Source: Planctomycetaceae bacterium (GTDB lineage Bacteria > Planctomycetota > Phycisphaerae > SM23-33). Taken from it: DNA of 8,425 nt. Numbering within the stretch: the first letter of the stretch is position 1; each line of letters starts with the position of its first letter. Below, piece after piece: positions 1-5,234 of the stretch. The notes beneath the pieces are model-generated. The model was given only the letters and a program-made list of their open reading frames with translations, ran no database searches and was not told where the DNA came from. The position numbers and the translations under genes were made by a program. Location: the NCBI GenBank assembly GCA_021371965.1, contig JAJFVE010000154.1, positions 1 through 8,425 of the forward strand, written 5' to 3'.

Positions 1-61
1 GGAATCGAACCGACGACAAGCGCCTTGGAAGGACGCTGTTCTACCGCTGAACTACACCCGC
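1..61 (-). tRNA. tRNA-Gly (anticodon UCC), 3' end cut by window edge
   Basis: Read on the minus strand, the sequence starts GCGGGTGTAGTTCAGCGG, a normal glycine tRNA acceptor and D-arm. The D stem pairs TTC with GAA. The anticodon arm pairs GCGTC with GGCGC (one G-U pair) around the 7-base loop CTTCCAA, giving anticodon UCC. The T-loop GGTTCGATTCC follows and the window ends there, so the last T-stem bases, the acceptor 3' strand and any CCA lie outside. tRNA genes are frequent prophage attachment sites and are also carried by phages; with no integrase in view, neither can be chosen. Confidence 0.95.
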
Positions 62-148
62 ATCGCGCGCCCGATTCCGGCCGGTCGCTCCACCTCCACC
101 TGTTCTCAGGCATAGCCCGATGACTTGCTACGGGCAGCATCACGCTTC

Positions 149-170
149 GAGCTTGGCCCTGGCCAAGCTC
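149..170 (-). other. Perfect stem-loop between the 53-aa gene and tRNA-Gly
   Basis: GAGCTTGGCC (149-158) and GGCCAAGCTC (161-170) are perfect inverted repeats separated by two bases, so at least a 9-bp stem with a 4-base loop can form. It lies 21 bp beyond the stop codon of the minus-strand gene. Neither strand has a T-run after the stem, so it is not a standard intrinsic terminator. It could be a factor-assisted terminator, an RNA processing or stability element ahead of the tRNA, or a protein-binding dyad. Confidence 0.45.
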
Positions 171-190
171 ATGCCAGGACTGCCGAGCGA

Positions 191-352
191 TCAGACCGGC
201 GAAACCTGGGCGGCGCGAACCTTGATGTTCTTTCCGACGTCGTCCGGCTTCACTTCGTAGAACTTGCCGCGCATCGTTTCCTTGATGTCGACGATTTCGC
301 CGACGCCGGTACGGGAACGCCCGGTGAATTTCACTTTGCTGCCTTTGTTCAT
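191..352 (-). CDS. Small 53-aa hypothetical protein
   Basis: I do not recognise this gene. It starts with MNKGSKVKF and ends AAQVSPV. The start at 352 is chosen over longer in-frame versions because a strong AAGGAG (359-364) lies 6 bp upstream, and the in-frame extension beyond it (up to 658) reads like non-coding sequence. The protein is rich in Lys, Val and Gly and alternates hydrophobic and charged residues (KVKF, GEIVDI, KFYEVK, NIKVRAAQV), which suggests a small beta barrel of the SH3 or KOW type; that is inference only. Its strand is opposite to the phage operon and the same as the tRNA-Gly 129 bp downstream, so it may belong to the host side or to a separate early or accessory phage unit. 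Confidence 0.72.
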   Translation of the reverse strand: MNKGSKVKFTGRSRTGVGEIVDIKETMRGKFYEVKPDDVGKNIKVRAAQVSPV

Positions 353-358
353 CTTCTG

Positions 359-364
359 CTCCTT
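359..364 (-). promoter_or_regulatory. Ribosome binding site of the 53-aa gene
   Basis: AAGGAG on the minus strand, six bases before the ATG at 352. It fixes the start of the small gene and is the main evidence that this short frame is translated. Confidence 0.75.
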
Positions 365-377
365 GCGGGTTTGACTG

Positions 378-479
378 CCAACATCGAAGGAGGCTGCCCG
401 GGATGGCAGCAAGCGCACATTCGGTCTGCTGCCGCATTCCGAGGCTGACGCTGTATAGCCCAACCGCCTTCGATGTTGG
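378..479. repeat. Nested inverted repeats upstream of the 53-aa gene
   Basis: CCAACATCGAAGG (378-390) is the exact reverse complement of CCTTCGATGTTGG (467-479), 76 bp apart. Inside, GGCAGCA (405-411) pairs with TGCTGCC (427-433). The pair can form a branched hairpin or cruciform. On the minus strand this lies just upstream of the small gene's ribosome binding site and may be in its leader RNA or promoter. Confidence 0.6.
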
Positions 480-662
480 GGCTGGTTTCCCAGCCTCATC
501 CCCCTTGGGACGCGAACGACTTGGCCGATGTTCTGGCGCAGGGGACCGTCATTCGCACGACTTGCCAAATTTGACGCCACGTCGCCGTGTGCGTTGGAGG
601 CTGGCCCATGACTATGGCCGCTTAGGCTTTGGCTGCCGACCCATGGAACGACTTGCACTTGG

Positions 663-684
663 GTTGTTGTGAATGATGAACAAC
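663..684. promoter_or_regulatory. Possible operator dyad upstream of the phage operon
   Basis: GTTGTT (663-668) and AACAAC (679-684) form a 6-bp dyad with a 10-bp spacer in the A+T-richer stretch ahead of the protease gene. CAACA then recurs at 681-685, 688-692 and 699-703, followed by GTTG (708-711). The placement fits a regulator site for the late operon, but no convincing promoter hexamers are visible, so this is tentative. Confidence 0.3.
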
Positions 685-734
685 AATCAACAGTAAGTCA
701 ACAAAAAGTTGCGTCGTGATCGTCAGATGAACAC

Positions 735-1610
735 ATGACGACCGATGCTGAACTGCTGGCCTCGATTCCCGAGCACTTTTGCTTGGGGGGGATGTTTAAG
801 GCGCGCGCTGCGACCGAAGGGGCTGCGCGCGTGATCTACGTTGAGGCGTCGCAGGAATCCCCCGACCTGCAAGGTGAAATCGTGCTCGCCAAGGCGCTGC
901 GCGAGGCGGCCCCGCACTTCCTGAAGTTCGGCGTGCTCGACATCGACCACAAGTCCATGCCGCCGATCGCCGCCAAGCTGGGCATCGATGATCCCGAGAT
1001 GTGGCAGATCGGCCGCCCGCTGGATGTGCGGTGGGAAAGCAACACCACGATCGTCAAGGCCCAGCTCTTCCAAGGCGACACGCCGCTGGCGGCCCGCGCC
1101 GGAACGGTCTGGGATGGCCTCACCAAGCTGAACCCGCCGGCCCGCTACTACGCCTCGGTCGGCGGCGGGGTGAAGGGCCGGGACGTGAAGATCGCCCCGG
1201 ACGGGACGCGCATCCCGGTGATCACCGCGGTGCATTGGAACAACCTGGCCCTGTCTCTCGAGCCCGTCAATCACCACATGAACGTCGCCACGACGACCCC
1301 GTTTGGCGTCTTCGCAAAGTCGATGGGCGGCTTCGTCCTCGCAAAAGACCTCACGGCCACAAACGGCGTGACGGCACCTTCTGACCCGGCGCTACTCACC
1401 GGCGGCGCGGCCCTGCGCAGGCAATCGCTGTGGGGCGTGCCGATGAACTACCTGGACTTCCGCGAGCAGTTTGCGGGCGACATCCGCAAAGGTCTTGGTA
1501 GCGAGCAATACCTGAACCACGCAATCACGGCCTACGGAATCACCGCAGACGAGGCCGCGGAGCATATCGAGCGGTTTCTGCGGGACATCCGAGCAAGGAG
1601 AAAGACATGA
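735..1610 (+). CDS. Prohead maturation protease-like protein (S78/XkdF-like)
   Basis: Probable capsid maturation serine protease, 291 aa, acting inside the procapsid to cut the scaffold and the capsid N-terminus. The region around residues 32-75 (VIYVEASQ, then DLQGEIV, then LDIDHKS) has the layout of phage prohead proteases of the HK97/XkdF type. His72 (in DIDHKS) and Ser141 (in YYASVGGG) fit the catalytic pair, and His167 (in AVHWNN) could be the third member; the spacings of 69 and 26 residues resemble those of the herpesvirus assemblin Ser-His-His triad as I remember it. Residues 209-232 nearly repeat a peptide of the capsid N-terminus. The C-terminal part (about 233-291) is helical and charged. 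ATG 735 is the only start, since an in-frame TGA lies at 717-719; no good ribosome binding site is seen. The stop overlaps the next start (ATGA). Function is inferred from pattern and position beside the capsid genes. Confidence 0.78.
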   Translation: MTTDAELLASIPEHFCLGGMFKARAATEGAARVIYVEASQESPDLQGEIVLAKALREAAPHFLKFGVLDIDHKSMPPIAAKLGIDDPEMWQIGRPLDVRWESNTTIVKAQLFQGDTPLAARAGTVWDGLTKLNPPARYYASVGGGVKGRDVKIAPDGTRIPVITAVHWNNLALSLEPVNHHMNVATTTPFGVFAKSMGGFVLAKDLTATNGVTAPSDPALLTGGAALRRQSLWGVPMNYLDFREQFAGDIRKGLGSEQYLNHAITAYGITADEAAEHIERFLRDIRARRKT

Positions 1611-2260
1611 GCGGCAACGCTGAAAACCCGAGCGACTTCGACGCGCTCATTTCCGAACTGGACACCCTGGCCAAGTCCCAGCCGACGCTGGACGACGTGA
1701 AGGCGATCCAGGGCGCTGCCGGCGAAGGCGGCAACGATGACGACCCGGACAACGACGGCGACGGTGAGGGCGATAACGACGGCGACGGCGACGGTGACGG
1801 CCAGCCGATGGCCAAGTCCTTCCGCGTGATGGGTGCTGGCGGCGAAGAGATCGAAGCCTTCGACGGCGGCGAGCTCATCAAGGGCCTGATGGCCCAGCAG
1901 GCGCAACAAGGCGAGCAGATGACGAAGGCCCTGACCGGCGTTGTCAGCCACATCCGCCGCCAGGACGAGCTGCTGAAATCGCTGATCGAGCAAGTCACCG
2001 CGCTGGGCGTCCAGGGCCGCGGCCGCAAGTCGTCCGTGACCGTGCATGACCGCGCCGCAGCCGATCCGCTCGCCAAGGGTGGCCAGCAGCAGGCCCAGAC
2101 CCTGACCTGTGATCAGGTGCTCGCCAAGGCCTTCGCGCTGTATCAGGCAGGCAAGGGCGGCTTCACCTCCCTCGACATCGCCGGCCTGGAAGCGCGCCGC
2201 AACCGTGGCGAGCCGGCCCAGGCGTCGATGGTGGAACGGGTGCTCGCTGCTGCGTCGTGA
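1607..2260 (+). CDS. Acidic scaffold-like capsid assembly protein
   Basis: Probable scaffolding protein of 217 aa, judged mainly from its place between protease and capsid genes and from its composition. It would fill the procapsid core during assembly and be removed by the protease. The N-terminal 35 residues look helical; residues 43-65 are a low-complexity Asp/Gly/Asn run (NDDDPDNDGDGEGDNDGDG and on) reminiscent of calcium-binding DxDxDG loops; residues about 85-140 are Gln/Glu/Leu-rich and probably coiled-coil; a basic patch GRGRKSS follows, and the C-terminus (SMVERVLAAAS) is helical. AAGGAG at 1595-1600 lies six bases before the ATG, and the start overlaps the protease stop, implying translational coupling. 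The coding DNA of the Asp/Gly run is itself repetitive and may vary in length between relatives. I see no enzyme motif. Confidence 0.85.
   Translation: MSGNAENPSDFDALISELDTLAKSQPTLDDVKAIQGAAGEGGNDDDPDNDGDGEGDNDGDGDGDGQPMAKSFRVMGAGGEEIEAFDGGELIKGLMAQQAQQGEQMTKALTGVVSHIRRQDELLKSLIEQVTALGVQGRGRKSSVTVHDRAAADPLAKGGQQQAQTLTCDQVLAKAFALYQAGKGGFTSLDIAGLEARRNRGEPAQASMVERVLAAAS
1733..1801 (+). repeat. Low-complexity Asp/Gly-coding repeat in the scaffold gene
   Basis: A run of GGCGAC, AACGAC and GGTGAC-type hexamers encodes alternating Asp and Gly or Asn (residues 43-65). It is an imperfect 6-bp repeat in frame with the gene, so unit gain or loss would keep the frame. It gives a very acidic, flexible linker, possibly metal binding. 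Confidence 0.7.
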
Positions 2261-2340
2261 TGTGAATCTTTTTTTTGCCGGCGGGTGCGCAAATGCGCAA
2301 ACGCGCAAATGTGCAAATGTGAATGCGAAAGGAATGAACG
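2261..2340 (+). promoter_or_regulatory. Leader of the capsid gene
   Basis: Eighty non-coding bases separate the scaffold stop from the capsid ATG, whereas most other junctions here overlap or are 3 bp apart. It holds a run of eight T (2269-2276) without an obvious preceding hairpin, the 8-bp tandem repeat (2286-2317) and the ribosome binding site AAGGA (2329-2333), seven bases from the ATG. TGTGAAT occurs both before the T-run (2261) and after the repeats (2318). The layout suggests separate control of capsid protein, which is needed in far greater amounts than the protease. Confidence 0.5.
2286..2317 (+). repeat. Four tandem copies of an 8-bp unit, TGCGCAAA
   Basis: Units at 2286, 2294, 2302 and 2310 read TGCGCAAA, TGCGCAAA, CGCGCAAA and TGTGCAAA; a degenerate fifth (TGTGAATG) follows at 2318. 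The core TGCGCA is a palindrome. The array ends 11 bases before the capsid ribosome binding site. It could be a protein-binding array, a translation-control element or a site of slippage. Confidence 0.85.
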
Positions 2341-3792
2341 ATGTTTGAAGAACTCGCAAGCGCCCTCCAAGCCAATGGTGGTAGCGCGACCGGCCAGATG
2401 GATGCCGGCATGCTCGGGCTGCTGCAGAAGGCGCTGCAGTCCACGAACGGTGTCACCTCGCCGTCCGACCCGTCCGGCCTGACCGGCGGCGCCGCGCTCC
2501 GCGTGCAGTCGCTGGAGCAAACCCTCCTCTCCACGATCCAGGAGAACGAGAACTTCCGCCTGTTCAACCTGCTGCAGAAGTCCAAGGCCATCGCGACTGT
2601 CGATGAATGGACCGAGCAGAAGGGTGTCGGCGGCTTCCTGGGTGGCTCGACCAACGGTGAAGTTGATCCGGTGGCCGATGCGACGGGCGAATACCTGCGC
2701 CGGGTCGGCCAGGTGAAGTTCCTGATGACCAAGCGCCAGATCTCCCTGGTGACCGCGACTCAGGGCTCCATCGCCGATGCCGAAGCGACCGAGTACCAGA
2801 ACGGTGCCCTGCAGCTCCTGACCGATGCCGAATACCTGGCCTTCAACGGCGACTCCACCGTCGTCCCGACCGAGTTCGACGGCATCCGCGCCCAGCTCGA
2901 AGGCTACAACGGTGGTTCCAACGTGATCGACGCCAAGGGCGCTGACGTGTCCGACATCACCTGGATCAACGAATCGACCCGCCGCGTGGTCGGCTTCGGC
3001 AACTTCGGCACCTCGACCAACATCCTGTGCTCCCCGCAGGTGCAGGCTTCGTTCGACAACAACCTCGATCCGGCTTTCCGCGTCGCACTGACCCAGAACA
3101 CCGGCCCGGTGACGCTCGGCACCTCCGTCGAAGCCGTGCGCTCGATGGGCCTGGTCATCAAATTCGACTACGACGTGTTCCTCCTCGACGAAGACCGTCG
3201 CATCCTGCCGCAGCTGATGTGGCCGCAGTACCTGCAGGCGTCCCTGGCTCCGACCGTCGCCGCGGCCGTCAATGCCTCCGGCGGTGCGACGTCCGCCTGG
3301 GCTGCCGCCCACGCCGGCACCTACTACTACGCCATCGTCGGCCTGAACAACAAGGGCTTCTCGGCCGGCGTCGTCAGCTCGCAGATGACTGTCGCCTCCG
3401 GCAATAGCGTGACCCTGACCATCACCGCCTCCGCGGGCGGCCAGGAAACCGGCTACGCGATCTATCGCGGCCGTCGCAACGGGACCAACACCCCGACCGA
3501 CTTCCGCCTGATGAAGCGCATCCCGAAGGCCGGCGCCACCACGACCTACACCGACCTGAACCTCGACATCCCGGGTTCGACCGAGATGTACGTCCTGAAC
3601 CTCAAGCCCGGCATGAAGGCGCTCGACTGGCGCCAGTTCCTGCCCATGATGAAGTTCAACCTCGCCGCCACCAACGCGCCGGTGATCCCCTGGCTGCAAC
3701 TGCTGATGGGCTACCTGCGCATCGGCAAGCGTGGCCACCACGTGTGCATCAAGAACATCGTTCCGGCGAACGCCATCTGGAAGCCGTTCTGA
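2341..3792 (+). CDS. Major capsid protein (HK97-fold, SU10/T4-like type) with inserted Ig/FN3-like domain
   Basis: Major capsid protein, 483 aa, forming the icosahedral shell. Residues 1-45 are a helical, Gln/Ala-rich arm likely to act as a scaffold-like propeptide. Residues 47-60 (LTGGAALRVQSLEQ) match the N-arm pattern I associate with SU10-type phage capsid proteins. The core follows: GEYLRRVGQVKFLMTKRQ (about 117-133), the helix with ADAEATEYQNGALQLLTDAEYLAFNG (about 145-170) and FDGIRAQL (179-186). Residues about 303-412 look like an inserted Ig/FN3 domain (GTYYYAIVGLNNKG, VTLTITA, GYAIYRGRR, TYTDLN), after which the shell fold resumes (STEMYVLNLKPG to the C-terminus). It has a good ribosome binding site (AAGGA, 2329-2333) and its codons end strongly in C or G, as expected of a highly expressed gene. 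An intrinsic terminator follows. The capsid call is firm; the exact family is from memory. Confidence 0.88.
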   Translation: MFEELASALQANGGSATGQMDAGMLGLLQKALQSTNGVTSPSDPSGLTGGAALRVQSLEQTLLSTIQENENFRLFNLLQKSKAIATVDEWTEQKGVGGFLGGSTNGEVDPVADATGEYLRRVGQVKFLMTKRQISLVTATQGSIADAEATEYQNGALQLLTDAEYLAFNGDSTVVPTEFDGIRAQLEGYNGGSNVIDAKGADVSDITWINESTRRVVGFGNFGTSTNILCSPQVQASFDNNLDPAFRVALTQNTGPVTLGTSVEAVRSMGLVIKFDYDVFLLDEDRRILPQLMWPQYLQASLAPTVAAAVNASGGATSAWAAAHAGTYYYAIVGLNNKGFSAGVVSSQMTVASGNSVTLTITASAGGQETGYAIYRGRRNGTNTPTDFRLMKRIPKAGATTTYTDLNLDIPGSTEMYVLNLKPGMKALDWRQFLPMMKFNLAATNAPVIPWLQLLMGYLRIGKRGHHVCIKNIVPANAIWKPF

Positions 3793-3816
3793 TCGTCGCG
3801 TGACCTGTCGTACCTG

Positions 3817-3846
3817 AACGGCCCGCCCGCATCGCGGGCCGTTTTT
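3817..3846 (+). terminator. Intrinsic terminator after the capsid gene
   Basis: AACGGCCCGC (3817-3826) and GCGGGCCGTT (3834-3843) form a perfect 10-bp GC-rich stem with a 7-base loop, running into five T (3842-3846). It lies 24 bp after the capsid stop and 20 bp before the next gene. Inside a long co-directional operon it probably acts partially, lowering expression of downstream genes relative to capsid. Confidence 0.9.
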
Positions 3847-3866
3847 CCATCCCTGGAGATCTCAAC

Positions 3867-4304
3867 ATGCCTTTCATCCTGACCCACCTTCCCGAAGCCG
3901 GCGACGACATCAACGGCGTGCGGTTCGTCCCCCACCCGTCCGGCGGCAAGGTGTCGGCCCATTCCGTGCCGGCCGACCTCGCGGCGATCTTCTGCGGCGT
4001 CCCGGGCTTCGATACCTGCCCCGACCCCGGTTTCCCGGCCGCCCAGCCGGAAGCGCAGGCCGCCGATGCCGCGAAGACCTTCGCCGAGCTCACCGTCGAA
4101 GAGCATCAAGCCGAGATCGAGCGCCTGGAAGGCCTGATCGCCGATCACCAGTCCGCGATCATCGCCGCCAATCTGTCGGCCCTGAAGGCCGCTGCGCCGG
4201 TTGAAGCCCCCGCTGCCGAAGATCCGGCCAAGGCATCCTCCGAGGACGAGAAGCCCGCCGAGCCGCCGGCCGCCGACGAAGGCAAGGCCTCGAAGAAGAA
4301 GTAA
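3867..4304 (+). CDS. Small Ala/Pro-rich protein downstream of the capsid gene
   Basis: I do not recognise a defined family. The protein is 145 aa. Residues 1-52 look like a compact domain (FILTHLPEAG, INGVRFV, VPADLAAIFCGVPGFD). Residues about 72-105 are an amphipathic helix, probably coiled-coil (VEEHQAEIERLEGLIADHQ). The rest is an Ala/Pro/Glu/Lys-rich tail ending in KKK, likely disordered. Phages often place short accessory head proteins at this position, so a minor virion or decoration-type role is a fair guess but unproven. GGAG at 3855-3858 lies eight bases before the ATG. It is the first gene after the terminator and sits 3 bp from the next gene, so it is translated as part of the neck block. 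Confidence 0.82.
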   Translation: MPFILTHLPEAGDDINGVRFVPHPSGGKVSAHSVPADLAAIFCGVPGFDTCPDPGFPAAQPEAQAADAAKTFAELTVEEHQAEIERLEGLIADHQSAIIAANLSALKAAAPVEAPAAEDPAKASSEDEKPAEPPAADEGKASKKK

Positions 4305-4307
4305 GCC

Positions 4308-5231
4308 ATGAGCGCGCTATTCCCCGCCATCGTTGCTCCCCTGTGGTCACTGGCCGCCGGCTACGGTCGTTATGCCTTTGTGCGTGACGCCGACGGCGTG
4401 ACGTGGCAGGCCAATGACGCGATCCCCGCCAACACGGCGTTTGCCGAGGGGTTCGAGGGGGCAACCTGGCGGCGGATAGCGGATTCGGGCGTGGCCATGG
4501 CCGCGCTTTACCTCAAGGCCAACGTGCTGCCGAACGTGATCGGCAAGGGCGCGGCGGCCGAGATGGCGCCGGCCTACGTCGAAGACAAGCTGACGGCGGC
4601 CGAGGCGCAGGCGGCGCGCGACCTGCGCACTTTCTTCGGCCCGATGACGGTGTTTGCCGGAGCGCCGAGCGCCGAGGAGGTGGCCGCCCTGAACGGGGCC
4701 GCCTACATCGTGGAATCGGCCTACGACTACAACTGGGAGGACTGGCAGTCCGAAGCCTGGGGCCTCCTCATGCTGCGCGCGGCGCCGATCATCTCCGTGC
4801 AGTCGATGACCCTGCGTTACCCCTACCCGGGGGCGGCCGACTGGCCGATCCCGGTGGAGTGGGTGCGCGTGGATGGCCGTTCCGGGCAGCTCCGCGTCGT
4901 GCCGACCGGCGTGATGCCGGCCTTCGTCCCGTATTTCACGTCCTTGACCATGTCGAGCGGCCGGCGGGTGATGCCGGAGGTGCTGCGCCTGCGCTACACC
5001 GCTGGCCTCGAGAATGTGCAGCGCGACTTCCCCGACGTACTGGACCTGGTGCGCAAGCTGGCCAGCCTGAGCATCGTTGATGACCGGATGACCCCGGGCA
5101 ACGTCACCACGAGCGTGGATGGCCTCTCCGAGAGCCGCACGGTCGATTACGACAAGCTCCGCGAGGCGATCCACGAGAAGCAGAAGAACCTATTTCGGGC
5201 AATCCATGGCCTGCAGCTCTTCGTGGTCTGA
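4308..5231 (+). CDS. Head-tail adaptor-like (head completion) protein
   Basis: Probable head-tail connector of 307 aa, binding below the portal after DNA packaging. The sequence shows an N-terminal part (residues 1-90) of unclear role, then AEAQAARDLRTFFGP (98-112), a middle beta-rich region (API-ISVQSMTLRYPYP at 159-174, WVRVDGRSGQLRVVP at 185-199, LRLRYTAGL at 226-234), followed by helices (DFPDVLDLVRKLASLSIVDD, 240-259) and the segment SVDGLSESRTVDYDKLREAI (269-288). The RYTAGL, then helix, then SxDGLSES order is what I associate with phage adaptor proteins. It starts 3 bp after the previous stop and lacks a strong ribosome binding site, so coupling is likely. Function is inferred from pattern plus position; the unusually long N-terminal region is unexplained. 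Confidence 0.75.
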   Translation: MSALFPAIVAPLWSLAAGYGRYAFVRDADGVTWQANDAIPANTAFAEGFEGATWRRIADSGVAMAALYLKANVLPNVIGKGAAAEMAPAYVEDKLTAAEAQAARDLRTFFGPMTVFAGAPSAEEVAALNGAAYIVESAYDYNWEDWQSEAWGLLMLRAAPIISVQSMTLRYPYPGAADWPIPVEWVRVDGRSGQLRVVPTGVMPAFVPYFTSLTMSSGRRVMPEVLRLRYTAGLENVQRDFPDVLDLVRKLASLSIVDDRMTPGNVTTSVDGLSESRTVDYDKLREAIHEKQKNLFRAIHGLQLFVV

Positions 5232-5234
5232 CGT

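Larger units (their letters stand above)
353..734. other. Intergenic region with nested inverted repeats; no convincing gene
   Basis: This stretch separates the minus-strand small gene from the plus-strand phage operon, so promoters for both should lie here, but I see no clear -35/-10 pair. Open frames that cross it lack ribosome binding sites and look like random GC-rich translation. It contains a 13-bp inverted repeat (378-390 and 467-479) with a 7-bp pair nested inside (405-411 and 427-433), a 6-bp hairpin (480-495), three copies of ACGACTTG (516-523, 557-564, 648-655) and, near the operon, an A-rich stretch with a GTTGTT/AACAAC dyad (663-684). The A+T content rises clearly after about 660. 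Confidence 0.5.

Noticed and set aside
149..170. Stem-loop as a standard intrinsic terminator
   Set aside because: No T-run follows on either strand, so it is listed only as a stem-loop of unknown role.
516..655. Three ACGACTTG copies as an operator set
   Set aside because: Short, irregularly spaced (41 and 91 bp) and without a linked promoter; may be chance.
353..658. Upstream in-frame extension of the 53-aa minus-strand gene
   Set aside because: The strong ribosome binding site sits at the internal ATG 352, and the extension reads as non-coding and includes the hairpins.
403..672. Open plus-strand frame of 89 codons upstream of the protease
   Set aside because: No ribosome binding site, composition like random GC-rich translation (many Arg, Gly, Leu, Pro), and it crosses the inverted repeats.
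710..2261. Shared 11-mer TGCGTCGTGAT at 710-720 and 2251-2261 as a regulatory site
   Set aside because: The second copy is the end of the scaffold coding sequence and stop codon, and no further copies are seen at other gene boundaries; probably chance.
2286..2317. Tandem repeats as a CRISPR array or replication iterons
   Set aside because: Units are only 8 bp with no spacers and no replication gene nearby.
2143..3741. Very long minus-strand open frame opposite the scaffold and capsid genes
   Set aside because: A shadow caused by strong GC bias at third codon positions; the plus-strand protein has clear family features and a ribosome binding site.
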